Shown here: positions 12,901 through 20,600 of the stretch, piece by piece | Numbering within the stretch: position 1 is the first letter of the stretch | How the letters are laid out: each line of letters starts with the position of its first letter | Assembly (NCBI RefSeq): GCF_027942865.1 | Contig: NC_134515.1 | Coordinates: 3,106,839 to 3,170,838, forward strand | Origin: Odontesthes bonariensis | Taxonomy: Eukaryota > Chordata > Actinopteri > Atheriniformes > Atherinopsidae | Length of the DNA: 64,000 nucleotides | Direction of reading: 5' to 3' | Notes under the pieces: generated by a model | Seen by the model: the letters and a program-made list of their open reading frames with translations, nothing else | The model's database searches: none | Told to the model about the DNA's origin: nothing | Translations under genes and position numbers: made by a program

Positions 12901-15346
12901 CTTTTACAAAATAAAAGCCTGTGAGCGACAGGCTTTTACAAAATAAAAGCCTGTTAGCAACAGACTTTTACAAAATAAAAGCCTGTGAGCAACAGACTTT
13001 TACAAAATAAAAGTCTGGGAGCAACAGACTTTTACAAAATAAAAGCCTGTGAGCAACAGACTTTTACAAAATAAAAGCCTGTGAGCAAGAGACTTTTACA
13101 AAATAAAAGCCTGCGTTAATGCGTGATAAAATATTTGTCGGCGTTAAATAATAACGAGTTAACTCACCCAGCCCTAATCAATTCAAATTAAATCAAAATT
13201 AAATCATGCAGTCAGCGTTCAGCAATGAAAGATTGGCCGGTAATCATGTGATGTAGATGCTCATGGGTCCCAAACAATAAATTGTTTTTGATGAGCATAT
13301 CTCTAAATAATTCTCATATAACACTATTTCTCATGTTCTCAGATGAAGACTCTGACTCGCAGTACTTTATGGGGACCACGTCTAACGGTAACAACCCTTA
13401 CTAACCAGCTCTCACACTGATGGTTGTTCAGAAGCCTGTTGAATGTGCTTTAAATCCACAGTAAATGGGCCACAGCGGTTCACATGTATGGTTTAAGCTC
13501 TTCCTGACTGGTTTGCTTGCTGACTTCTTTCCCCACATAAAACATGTGCAGACTTCCAGATGTCGGCTTCATGCCTTTCATACCTGGAAACAGGTTGACA
13601 CAGGATCTCAGCACTTGTTTTAACTGCTTTCTATTTCAGTGCAGAGACACAGGACTTACGCAACATGAACAGTCATAACCTCATAACAGCCAGATGTGGG
13701 TAGAGCAGCCAAAAAATGTACTCAAGTAAAAGTACTGTTACTTCAGAATAATATTACTCAAGTAAAAGTAAAAAGTAGTCATCCAAATAATTACTTGAGT
13801 AAGAGTAAAAAAGTGCTCGGTGAAAAAACTACTCAAGTACTGAGTAACTGTTGAGTAACGTCTGATTTATTTGTTAACACAAGCATTCAATCAGACAGAC
13901 AAAAATACTAAATAATCATCTTTAGGGGAATTAGAGTTCATCCAATTGATAAAATAAATTAAAATGAATTCATTAATTACAAAATAGCTTAAATTAAAAT
14001 AATCCAGGTAAATTCAAGAACTTCAATAAAAAATAAAAGAGACTTAGGAAATGTTTAAAACATATGTAACCCATATATAACCTAAAAAACAAACATTCAC
14101 CTATCCATGGGGGGGAAAAACGAGTTTAGGAAACTTAGCGCTACATGTTTCCTCAAGTTAGATGTTGAGTTTCTGCTGAAATGTGCGTTTGTTTTGGTTG
14201 CCACAGAAGACACATAATGTAGCTGCTGTTTCTCACTCTTTGTAAGGTAAACATGCTTTCAGTATGAGGCCTCGTCTGCGTCTTCATTTCCCACCGTTGG
14301 TTCTGACATTTTTCATCTGTTTCTTTGTTTGTTTGCTACGACTGCTAATGCTAAAGCTAACCCGCCCCGCCGCTGAGACTGAGTATGGTCACGTGACCAG
14401 ACTGCACGGCTGCGTCTGATTGGTGGAACACAGTCAGGTGGTAGAGCCTTTGGCGGAAGTCTCTCTCTCTGTCAGAATAAAACATTAAAATGAGGCGTAC
14501 GCGGGGGGATAAAAATAATGAGGCGTAGAATACCAAAGAGGTAAGAAGAAAAGTAACCAGCTCATTGTAGCCTAATGTAGCGGAGTAAGAGGACAGTTTC
14601 TGCTGCACACATCTACTCAAGGAAAAGGAAAAAGTATAGAGATTTAAAACTACTCCTGGAAGTATAATGCTTTCAAAAACTTACTCAAGTAAATGTAACT
14701 CGTTACTACCCACCTCTGCCAGCAGCAGAGATTTAGCTTCACAGTCAGATTCAGCTGATTTTCCTTTCAGATTTGGTATCATTCCATTTTAAACTCATTG
14801 ATTAGTTCATTGTCGTGCTCTTTTTCTCGTGTTTAGGCACAGTATTGTGTTGTCAACAGGCCCACCTTTGCTTTCAGGTGGTCCGTGGTTAGGTTTGGGA
14901 ATTTCTTACAATGTTCGTGACACGTTTGCAGTTCTGTTTTCCTTCTTTCTTTCTTTGGTGCCAGGGTCCATCCCAGAGAATAAGCCTCCCGAAAAGTTTC
15001 ACTGCCTTTAACAGCTGTTCTTTCAAACCATTGTGCCTTCATATGTGTTTATATCACCATTTATTTGCATGAATTTACCCCGGTTTGTGACTGTTCCATG
15101 AGCAGAGAAGGTTTGTCCAACGTGTCTGTTCAGGTTTCAGCCTCCGACTGATCGTGTGTCTGAGCGTGTTCGCTGTGCTGTTGGTCACAGTCCTGTTCCT
15201 GCTCTACCTGAAGAAGAGGATAGAAAAAGTGAGCGTCTCTCCTTCTGTGCTGAACAATAAGTCGAATGGAGATGCCGACGCTTCACGTGTCATTCTGTGT
15301 TTTGCAGGGTCGAACATCCCGGAATGCTCCACATATCGAGATGTAA
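915..15346 (+). CDS. CD300/CMRF35-like (pIgR-like) immunoglobulin receptor, whole gene (spliced)
   Basis: Type I membrane receptor assembled from exons 915-954, 5553-5858, 8077-8439, 12142-12225, 13343-13387, 15134-15228 and 15308-15346 (stop TAA). The exon lengths sum to an open frame of 323 codons. Order: signal peptide (residues 1-about 18), Ig domain 1 (about 19-115), Ig domain 2 (about 116-236), acidic Ser/Pro stalk (about 237-279), transmembrane helix (about 283-306), then a basic KKR stop-transfer and a short tail. Phase-1 junctions throughout the ectodomain are the rule for this superfamily. Paired extra cysteines in domain 2 fit CD300/pIgR V domains. Family members bind lipids or immunoglobulin and signal through ITIMs or adaptors; the ligand here is unknown. 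No charged residue lies inside the membrane segment, so adaptor pairing is not evident. The tail frame is uncertain (see exon 7). Other fish Ig receptors such as NITR or TREM-like are less likely but not excluded. Confidence 0.8.
955..2575. other. Intron 1, proximal part: no gene seen
   Basis: AT-rich intron sequence. No exon or conserved domain was recognised. A GC-richer stretch near 1860-2060 with several ACGTG-like words carries no convincing ORF. The rest of intron 1 is taken up by mobile elements. Confidence 0.5.
2576..3633. mobile_element. Palindromic TTAA-target MITE (copy 1), carrying a nested MITE
   Basis: Both ends are flanked by TTAA (2576-2579 and 3630-3633). The arms are inverted copies: the left begins AGGGATAGTTCGCCTC and the right ends in a matching inverted sequence. 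Similar copies lie at 25914-26558 and 46543-46954. TTAA duplication is typical of piggyBac/Looper- or Kolobok-type transposons; no transposase is present, so the family is inferred. The right arm is interrupted at 3027-3423 by another element. Short ORFs in the arms look like chance products of the palindrome. Confidence 0.75.
3027..3423. mobile_element. PIF/Harbinger-like MITE nested in the TTAA element
   Basis: Comparing this TTAA element with the uninterrupted copy at 25914-26558 shows an insert of 397 bp. It is flanked by TAA on the left (3024-3026) and TTA on the right (3424-3426), fitting a 3-bp TWA target. Its ends are AGGCTGATTTATGG and an inverted AGGCCTCAGTATG. These fit non-autonomous Harbinger elements of fish. 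A rearranged relative in the opposite orientation lies near 46000-46440. Confidence 0.65.
4086..5101 (-). mobile_element. Non-autonomous hAT-like element, family B (copy 1)
   Basis: The right end is CTACCCACCTCTG, the inverse of the CAGAGGTGGGTAG terminus seen at 49567. The body matches the copies at 13691-14718 and 49567-50548 in inverse orientation. The subterminal zone is rich in ACTCAAGTAAAAGT words. The other terminus is degraded. CAG-initial inverted termini are typical of hAT elements. An internal 87-codon frame recurs in the copies but shows no transposase motif. Confidence 0.7.
5553..5858 (+). CDS. Ig receptor exon 2: first V-type Ig domain
   Basis: The acceptor is ttacttcag at 5552 and the donor gtgagt at 5859; 306 nt, phase 1-1. 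It encodes a V-like domain with the first cysteine in SISFGCAF, the D-S-G-x-F-x-C motif [11 protein letters not shown] before strand F, and a closing G strand ending LRVTD. The second disulphide pair and the tryptophan usual in CD300/pIgR domains are not evident, so the domain looks diverged. The donor-side phase lets it join directly to exon 3. Confidence 0.85.
5917..6800. repeat. Minisatellite, about 20-bp unit
   Basis: Tandem variants of CCACTGGTCCACTTTAAAAT run through intron 2 of the Ig receptor, with interspersed shorter forms (ccactttaaaatc). The array is broken at about 6801 by a LINE 3' end and resumes for about 45 bp near 7757-7800. This shows that the array predates the insertion. 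It begins only about 60 bp after the exon 2 donor. Confidence 0.92.
6801..7760 (+). mobile_element. L2-like LINE, 5'-truncated 3' end inserted into the minisatellite
   Basis: An open frame at about 6825-7124 reads like the carboxyl end of L2/Rex-type ORF2, with motifs [29 protein letters not shown] and [16 protein letters not shown] low-complexity 3' UTR follows, with a G-run near 7594-7612. The 3' tail ends with ATAAAGTTTGATTTGATTTG, a short tandem tail typical of L2 elements. The copy is dead by 5' truncation and lacks a reverse transcriptase domain. Confidence 0.85.
7843..7939 (-). mobile_element. Terminal fragment of hAT family A
   Basis: It matches the terminus of the hAT elements at 12342-13176 and 33312-33961, including TTAACTCGCCCAGCCCTA at its end. 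Only one terminus (about 100 bp) remains. Confidence 0.75.
8077..8439 (+). CDS. Ig receptor exon 3: second V-type Ig domain
   Basis: The acceptor is tctgtgacag at 8076 and the donor gtgagt at 8440; 363 nt, phase 1-1. Near its start it encodes a repeated Ala-Leu-Thr tract from tandem CTCACCGCC copies. A V-type domain follows with MRVTCSF, the CD300/pIgR-like second cysteine pair in FFCKDGCKK, and [12 protein letters not shown]. The ALT tract is absent from domain 1 and looks like a recent coding microexpansion between the domains. One further cysteine ([10 protein letters not shown]) could pair with an extra N-terminal cysteine (MCDGG or TVCSEA). Confidence 0.87.
8550..9350. repeat. Interspersed repeat with an internal 446-bp-spaced duplication
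   Basis: About 115 bp starting ATTTTCCGCCATTTTGAATT at 8577 recurs with scattered changes at 9023. The block ends in a C-run and CTGCTTGCAGCTATATTTGG, resembling a common teleost dispersed repeat. I cannot assign it to a transposon class. It lies in intron 3 of the Ig receptor. Confidence 0.6.
9720..12110 (-). mobile_element. L2/CR1-like LINE remnant, ORF2 largely replaced by a minisatellite
   Basis: On the minus strand, 12101-11838 encodes a reverse-transcriptase core with [13 protein letters not shown] and the catalytic YADDTQLY. The array of 55-bp units follows (10258-11788). The frame then closes with [19 protein letters not shown], the usual ORF2 carboxyl end, at about 10210. The lower-numbered part (9720-10200) matches a LINE 3' UTR. 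The element is non-functional: the endonuclease and most of the RT are gone. It ends about 40 bp before exon 4 of the Ig receptor. Confidence 0.78.
10258..11788 (-). repeat. 55-bp minisatellite in LINE ORF2, about 28 copies
   Basis: The unit contains AACTGAAGGCTCTGCCTCCC and CAAACTGGCAGCTGGTTCC and repeats every 55 bp, with a few 2-3 bp variants near 10699 and 11140. Because 55 is not a multiple of 3, each copy shifts frame, so the peptide period is 55 residues over three units. All three minus-strand frames stay open over long stretches. The source sequence is the LINE segment encoding the LWNQLP-type motif. The array is very homogeneous, implying recent expansion or gene-conversion-like turnover. 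Confidence 0.93.
12142..12225 (+). CDS. Ig receptor exon 4: stalk segment
   Basis: 84 nt, phase 1-1, with donor gtactc at 12226. The chosen acceptor is AG at 12140-12141, giving a Ser/Pro/Ala-rich stalk ending [10 protein letters not shown] second AG 7 nt upstream (12133-12134) would shift frame and meet TGA within about 28 codons. The segment has a single cysteine and no domain fold, as expected of a membrane-proximal stalk. Confidence 0.62.
12475..12780 (-). CDS. BED zinc-finger protein remnant of hAT transposase (copy 1)
   Basis: A 101-codon ORF with a BED-type finger: C29-x2-C32 and H48-x4-H53 in the context VICKHC...[13 protein letters not shown] fingers are the DNA-binding heads of hAT transposases and ZBED proteins. 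The catalytic DDE/RNase-H domain and the hAT dimerisation region are absent, so this cannot be an active transposase. The ORF is intact and almost identical in two other copies (17732-18037 and 42834-43139). Expression is unknown; it could simply be a first exon frozen in a MITE. Confidence 0.6.
   Translation of the reverse strand: MEKGTELLLGHFHFKVLPDGGVDRTKVICKHCQVELSSQRSSSSLKYHLKAKHTTDSSKSFKETDSGARLLHKNYRKMLMLKVCLHNKCYGTFIHMAAHLK
12832..13115. repeat. 31-32-bp tandem repeat inside hAT copy
   Basis: About 8-9 copies of CAGACTTTTACAAAATAAAA followed by gcctgtgagcaa. The other family A copies carry one or two such units (17640-17690, 42730-42790), so this copy has expanded. Confidence 0.9.
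13343..13387 (+). CDS. Ig receptor exon 5: second stalk exon
   Basis: The acceptor is tgttctcag at 13342 and the donor gtaaca at 13388; 45 nt, phase 1-1. It encodes an acidic, Ser/Thr-rich peptide, [15 protein letters not shown], between stalk and membrane. Support comes from frame continuity on both sides rather than from a domain match. Confidence 0.6.
13691..14718 (+). mobile_element. Non-autonomous hAT-like element, family B (copy 2, both ends present)
   Basis: The termini are CAGATGTGGGTAG and CTACCCACCTCTG. The body is inverse to 4086-5101 and parallel to 49567-50548. The flanking 8-mers (ATAACAGC, CCAGCAGC) match at only 5 of 8 positions, so the target duplication is eroded or absent. 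It lies in the intron before the transmembrane exon. Confidence 0.8.
15134..15228 (+). CDS. Ig receptor exon 6: transmembrane segment
   Basis: The acceptor is ctgttcag at 15133 and the donor gtgagc at 15229. It encodes the helix [19 protein letters not shown] followed by YLKKRIEK. The exon enters in phase 1 and leaves in phase 0. The helix has no Lys, Arg, Glu or Asp, so DAP12/FcRgamma-type adaptor pairing is not indicated. Confidence 0.83.
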
Positions 15347-15348
15347 AG
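15308..15348 (+). CDS. Ig receptor exon 7: cytoplasmic tail (two possible frames)
   Basis: The acceptor is tttgcag at 15307 and the donor gtagtt at 15349. After canonical splicing from exon 6 (phase 0) the tail is [12 protein letters not shown] and stops at 15344-15346. If the 79-bp intron 15229-15307 is retained, the frame stays open and reads ECSTYRDVK. That contains S-x-Y-x-x-V, which fits the ITIM consensus. The same frame would follow if the A-run before the exon 6 donor held one more base; it then joins exon 8. Confidence 0.5.
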
Positions 15349-15435
15349 GTAGTTCAACACTTTCTCTCATTATGTTAACTTTCAACATGAAATGTGACAC
15401 AACTCTTCATTTTTTTCTGTTTTTTTTTTTTACAG

Positions 15436-15450
15436 TTAACCACATATTGA
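15436..15450 (+). CDS. Possible final coding exon in the alternative tail frame
   Basis: A poly-pyrimidine tract and tacag acceptor (15431-15435) precede LTTY and a stop at 15448-15450. It is coding only in the alternative tail frame; otherwise it is 3' UTR. Confidence 0.35.
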   Translation, partial: LTTY

Positions 15451-15786
15451 AGTGTCAGAATGGACAGAATTCATCCAGCAGTCCTGAGGCATCAGCTGCT
15501 AATCCATAGTATCAAATATTTGCTGCGTTTGTGGCGGCAGTAGCTGAATCTGAGCATTTCATACGTACAGGTTCAAAGCAAAGTCTGTGTCACAACTTTC
15601 CACCTTAGATGTATTGACACCTTTTTATTTGACCTAAGATCCACTGGTTCTCACCTCAGATTACCTCTGAATATAGTTTGAAAGCTAATTGTTTTGTACT
15701 TCGGTCATTAATATTATGATCTGATAACAACATAAAGGGCCCCTCCACTCTTTAGCTCTGGAGTCGCTGAATCTTTTTGTTTATTG

Positions 15787-15792
15787 AATAAA
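15787..15792 (+). promoter_or_regulatory. Poly(A) signal of the Ig receptor
   Basis: AATAAA about 340 bp after the last candidate stop codon, in AT-rich sequence and before the next mobile elements. A second AATAAA at 17149-17154 lies beyond two transposon copies and is less likely to be the main site. Confidence 0.5.
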
Positions 15793-15799
15793 ACTTACA

Positions 15800-16430
15800 T
15801 TAACATTAACCTGCAACTCATTCCAAAAACTTTCTTTATGTCCTTTAGAAAAGATGGAATGAAAGTGTTTTAAGACATGGTGCACAAGTTTTTCTTATTT
15901 CTAACCTTTCTAAATAGTTCTCATTTTCATCTGAAGCTGAACTATTATTCTGGCTGTAGCTCTTAGTTTGATCCACTAGGGGGCAGCACAGCTCAACACG
16001 GAGCTGAGCCCTGAAGGAAACATCAGTGTGCGAGGTACACAAACTGGGCATCTATTGTTTTATTTCTTTGGGGGCTCTTTCTGTCCATAATCTACTATAA
16101 AGTTGAGTTTTCAGAGAGTTCAGCGTGTTTAATGTGTGTAACAATGATGACACTGTACAGAGCCGTGTGGGATACTTAGACTAAATGTTCTTTACTGTAG
16201 TTATTAGCAGATGTGAGTCGTTTTCAACAATCTTATGAAGAATATACCGAACAAAATTATCAGAGTTTCTTTATGTATTCATAAATTAATGCTTTATAAA
16301 TAATTGTCCAATTCCAGGTGTCCACCATCCGAGTTACGATTGGCAAATACTGAATATTATGATGTCAAGTTCTTTATGTGCGTCTTATAAACACTAAAGT
16401 GGACGATCTGATCTCAGATCTGCAACGTGC
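15800..16430. other. Downstream flank of the Ig receptor: nothing clear
   Basis: AT-rich, with no exon or repeat recognised. A gggggcagcacagc segment near 15980 is unremarkable. Confidence 0.4.
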
Positions 16431-16436
16431 AAAAAA

Positions 16437-16600
16437 AAGTGCATCCATCCATTTTCCATACCAGCTTAATCCACTTCAGGGAGGCTGGGGGGCGGAGCCT
16501 ATCCCAGCTGTCATTGGGCGGGAGCCGGGGTACATCCTGGACGGGTCGCCGGTCCATCACAGGGCGCCACAGAATCAGGCTGTTACTGCTGCTGCTTTTC
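16437..16600 (+). repeat. Common teleost dispersed repeat
   Basis: It begins with CATCCATCCATTTTCC and contains CGGAGCCTATCCCAGCTGTC, GGTACATCCTGGACGGGTCG and GGTCCATCACAGGGCG. This wording is familiar from a very abundant fish repeat, probably a LINE/SINE 3' region. The class is not certain. Confidence 0.6.
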
Positions 16601-16618
16601 CACCAAATCATGCTAACA

Positions 16619-17029
16619 CACTGGAAAAAATCTAAATCTTACCAAGTATATTTGTCTCATTGAGTATCTCATTACACTTGATATAAGACACAACTGCCTA
16701 ACAAGTACTATTTCAGCCAGATATAGGGACTTGTTTTAATACAATACATCTGGAATATCTTGTTAAGTGAAAAAGTCTTGAAAACAAATTGTTTTGAGTC
16801 ATATTTCACATGAAACAAGCTTTTTTTTATTAATTTGAAGAGGTTTTTAAGCTAATTTCAAGATCACTTTTATCTCAAAAGTCCCAAATATCACATTTTA
16901 TTTCAAGAAATCTTGACAAGCCGATTTTCACTAGTTCCACTGGCAGATTTTTTTTTGCTTATTTCAAGCACAAATGTCTTGTATTTGTTGTTTTTTTTAC
17001 CTATTTTTGGAGGGGCATTTTTTCCAGTG
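16619..17029. mobile_element. Small DNA element with CACTGGAAAAAAT inverted ends (copy 1)
   Basis: The ends are CACTGGAAAAAAT and ATTTTTTCCAGTG. The body is closely matched by 62291-62711. No ORF is carried. The flanking 8-mers differ here, but the second copy has a clear 8-bp duplication, suggesting a hAT-type MITE. Confidence 0.75.
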
Positions 17030-17363
17030 CAGTCACCTGTTTGGAATCACGCTCTGGTGTTTTTAAAGCTCGTTATGAGGCCTTAGTTGCCCCGGCTCAG
17101 CTGTCTTTAATGTGTTGCAGGCCTGAAATGCAGAAATGGGTGAAATTGAATAAAGCTGACAAGATGAAACTCGGAACATCTTTGAGTTTATACTCTTTGC
17201 AATGAAATGAAATCAAAGCAAACGTCAAAGTTGTCCATATCTTTCAACTTTTTTCAAATTGTGGCTGTAAATACTGACATCGGGTGACAGTATTTATGAG
17301 CTGAAATTGCAAAAAAAAAAAAAAATGAACATGTCTGTAATAACCAGAAATTAAGGTAAAAAT

Positions 17364-18170
17364 TAGGGCTGGGCGAGTTAACTCGTTATTATCGCGTTAA
17401 CGCATTAATTATTTAACGCCGATAAATATTTTATTGCGCATTAACGCATGTTTTGTTTTATTTTATTTTATTTTATTTTTTTAAATAAAATTTTTTTTTT
17501 GAAGGCTTTTGTGCCTTTAATGGATACGAAATTTTAGAGAAACAGGAAGCAGGGGGCAGAGAGAGGGGGAACGACACGCAGCACAGGGCCGTCCGATGCG
17601 GGACTCAAACCGGGTTTTTATTTTGGCTTTTATTTTGTAAAAGTCTGTTGCTCACAGGCTTTTATTTTGTAAAAGTCTGCTGCTGTCTGCTGTGGAACAG
17701 GAAAAGAAAGTAATCGGCGGATCCACCAAACATGGAGAAGGGTACGGAACTTTTACTCGGCCATTTTCATTTTAAAGTTCTTCCAGACGGCGGAGTCGAC
17801 AGAACCAAAGTCATCTGTAAACGCTGCCAAGTTGAATTGTCTTCTCAGCGTAGTAGTTCCAGTCTAAAATATCACTTAAAGGCAAAACACACAACTGATA
17901 GCAGCAAGTCATTCAAGGAAACAGACAGTGGAGCGAGGCTTCTACATAAAAACTACAGAAAGATGCTGATGTTAAAAGTGTGTTTGCACAACAAATGTTA
18001 TGGCACTTTCATTCATATGGCAGCACATTTAAAATAAAGCTAAAGGCTAAAAGCTATACACTACTTTTGGATTCATTTCTGGATTCTGCGTACAAATGCG
18101 ATTAATCGTGATTAATCAGGGAAATCATGTGATTAATTAGATTAAACATTTTAATCGTTGCTCAGCCCTA
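17364..18170 (+). mobile_element. Non-autonomous hAT element, family A (copy)
   Basis: Termini TAGGGCTGGGCGAGTTAAC and CTCAGCCCTA, with the body as at 12342-13176 in the opposite orientation. A foreign stretch of about 110 bp (about 17495-17610) interrupts the 5' part. The flanking 8-mers agree at only 5 of 8 positions. Confidence 0.85.
17732..18037 (+). CDS. BED zinc-finger remnant of hAT transposase (copy 2)
   Basis: 101-codon ORF with C29-x2-C32 and H48-x4-H53. It is the same protein as at 12475-12780 except at residue 31 (Arg here, His there). There is no catalytic domain. The intact frame suggests recent spread of the element rather than proof of function. Confidence 0.6.
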   Translation: MEKGTELLLGHFHFKVLPDGGVDRTKVICKRCQVELSSQRSSSSLKYHLKAKHTTDSSKSFKETDSGARLLHKNYRKMLMLKVCLHNKCYGTFIHMAAHLK

Positions 18171-19055
18171 ATTTAAATGCATCAGTGGCTGAAGGTTCCT
18201 GTCCTTAAAGCAGGAAATCTGCCTCTGCTGTACATTCTGTGTCGGCACGCCGCTGCGTCCCACACAGCTCTGCAGCCCACACATCCACCAGAGTTCAGAG
18301 GTGGATCTGCATCAGCAAACAGCTCAGGAGTGATGGAGCAACATGTGAATCAGGTGGATCATGGAAGCAAGAGGAGAATGTTAAAGATCGTAAAGGGTTT
18401 GGTACTTTATCCTGCAGGGTTTGTTGTTTTTATCAGAACGGTGTGGGCGTGTTTGGTTACTTCACACTTTTAGAAAAGGCCTCAGGAGACTAAAGTATCT
18501 GTTTGGTGTAAAGTTTTACAGTCAGTCAGCTGAGAAATCTGTGAGTTATCTTTGAGGTTAATGATCTGGTTTTCAGCACCACAAACCTCAGTGGATATCT
18601 GCTGCTCTGATGACTGGAAAACACTTTTCTCATCCCTGCATGCAGAGTTTAACACAAATAAGAACGTTTTTTCCATGTGCGTGCACACTCAAACTGAGCT
18701 ACAGTAAAATCATTCTCACTGTCAGGTTTCCTTTCACGTCTGCAGGAATCATGTTTTTACTCTTATTCCATCACTGCAGCTCAGAATAGGACGAGGCGAG
18801 TTTGTGGTAACAACTGACACAACACGGAGAAAACAAAGTCTTCAGTCTCACAATCAGCTCCCATTTCTAAACATTTAGGACACACAGACTTCATCGGGAA
18901 TAAACTACTGTTGATCTCCAGTCACTGTGCATGATTCGTTTCCTCTGGACGAGATATAAGATGCCAGCTGCACCCGTGATAAGTTCCAGGTTAAGTTCCT
19001 CCATCCGTTTCCCATCCCGGCTTCATCTTATCCCTGCTGCCTATCCCAGGCTGCG
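18171..19055. other. Intergenic: no gene seen
   Basis: Unique-looking sequence. The short frames at 18177-18493 show no domain and no splice context. No element ends were recognised. Confidence 0.4.
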
Positions 19056-19203
19056 CTAGTGCCAGAGTAAGTGCGGTAAGTCAGGTACCGAGACAAATGG
19101 GAAGACAATTTAGGAAACAAATTGGTGCGTAAGGAGCTGGGACGAAACAGGTGATGTCCCATGTGTCTCGGTACCTAACTTACCGCACTTACTCTGGCAC
19201 TAG
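19056..19203. repeat. Hairpin with a 47-bp stem
   Basis: Arms 19056-19102 and 19157-19203 are inverted copies with only two mismatches in 47 bp, starting CTAGTGCCAGAGTAAGTGCG. The loop is 54 nt. This is either a palindromic MITE end or a strong RNA foldback. A SINE/LINE-like tail follows immediately. Confidence 0.85.
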
Positions 19204-19370
19204 TTATGCTCTTAGCTGTTTGGTTTTGGAAGGAAATGCACTTATGATTTCTTGTGACCTGAAGTTCTTTTGCCTACCGATGTGGAACACACTTATTGTA
19301 AGTCGCTTTGGATAAAAGCGTCTGCAGAATGACCGTAATGTGATGTAATATGATGTAATATGATGTAATG
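19204..19370 (+). mobile_element. SINE/LINE-type 3' tail
   Basis: It contains TTGTAAGTCGCTTTGGATAA, aaagcgtctgc and ends in degenerate tandem gatgtaat units. This module is widespread at the 3' ends of teleost retroposons. No tRNA-like head with A and B boxes was found. Confidence 0.6.
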
Positions 19371-20161
19371 GTTCTGTGAATTCACAGAAAGTGTAGAGAG
19401 TCGTGTTGAAGTTTCAGCAGGAGATTCTCTGAGACTCTTTGTGGGGACGTGTGATGCATCGGTGGAACACATTTTGTTTACACCAGAGAAGGCACCACAC
19501 TTATCTGTGATGGGGACTGTTTTTGTCTTGATACCTGCTGCATACATCATACATTTGGACAAGCATCATTAATATTAAAGAAGCTGAATAAAGGCATCTT
19601 GCTCTCTCTGAATTTTCATGCACTTATTTTCAGATTCAACACAAGAAAGTTTTCTGGGTGAACTCATTCCAACATGCAAGCCTTCCAAATAACGTCAGGC
19701 TGGGTGATTTCAACCTTTAAGTTGACTATATTTTACTATAGTGAAATTAATAGAACTACACAAATAGAAAACTATTGTGGAAGTTGTTTGCATATAGATA
19801 CTCATGTGAGATACCGACACATGAACATGGAGCAGAAACGTCCATCTGTGCTAACATACAGTATATTTTCTTAAATCTGCAGCTTCCCAGGAGACAAAGA
19901 CGTACACAATGTAAGATATATACACATTACACCCCTACGCTGTATAAATCATGGCATCACATCCACTCACACCCGTCCTCCCACTAATGGCTCCAACTAA
20001 TTATACTTTCCTGAACTCTCTGCTGTTATAAATACATGCAGGGGAGGACAAGTGCAGCTCAGAGTTTCTCAGTAATGGAACTAATAAGGATGTTATCATA
20101 ATACCCAAGCTTTTCTTGGCTCTTTGTAATCTGAGCTCATTTTCCATACGTATGAAATTCC
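19371..20161. other. Intergenic: no gene seen
   Basis: No domain-bearing frame, element terminus or tandem structure was recognised. Confidence 0.4.
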
Positions 20162-20600
20162 AAGTAGCAGTTAGGAAATCCTTAGCAGCGCATCTCAAAA
20201 TGACAAAATGAACTTCAAACTGCAGTCAGCTATAAGAATAAAAGGTTCCAAACTACCTTTTTTGTTTTGAAAAGCCGTGAAATCATCTACAATCTAAGCA
20301 ACTGTCGAGCTAGCACAATTAGCTACATGCTAACATTGGTGTCAGGTGTCAGAATTATGTTTAAATAAAGAACTATTTTAAAGTAGCAGTTAGGAAATCC
20401 TTAGCAGCACATCTCAAAAATGACAAAATGAACTTCAAACCTCAGTCAGCTATAAGAATAAAAGGTTCCAAACTACCTTTTTTGTTTTGAAAAGCCGTGA
20501 AATCATCTACAATCTAAGCAACTGTCAAGCTAGCACAATTCGCTACATGCTAATATTGGTGTCAGGTGTCAGAATTATGTTTGATTAAAGAACTATTTTA
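20162..20600. repeat. Tandem duplication, 219-bp unit
   Basis: The block starting AAGTAGCAGTTAGGAAATCC at 20162 is repeated from 20381 with few differences, for two copies in all. No ORF or element ends explain it. Confidence 0.9.

Larger units (their letters stand above)
12342..13176 (-). mobile_element. Non-autonomous hAT element, family A, with perfect 8-bp target duplication
   Basis: The termini are TAGGGCTGGG and CCAGCCCTA. The flanks are identical 8-mers, ATCAATTC, at 12334-12341 and 13177-13184. This is the classic hAT signature. The element carries a BED-finger ORF (12475-12780) and an internal tandem array (12832-13115). Relatives lie at 7843, 17364, 33312, 38462, 42630, 48140, 49060 and 54539. 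Confidence 0.92.

Noticed and set aside
18177..18493. Two overlapping 84-98-codon ORFs after a hAT element
   Set aside because: No domain, signal peptide or splice sites; composition looks random.
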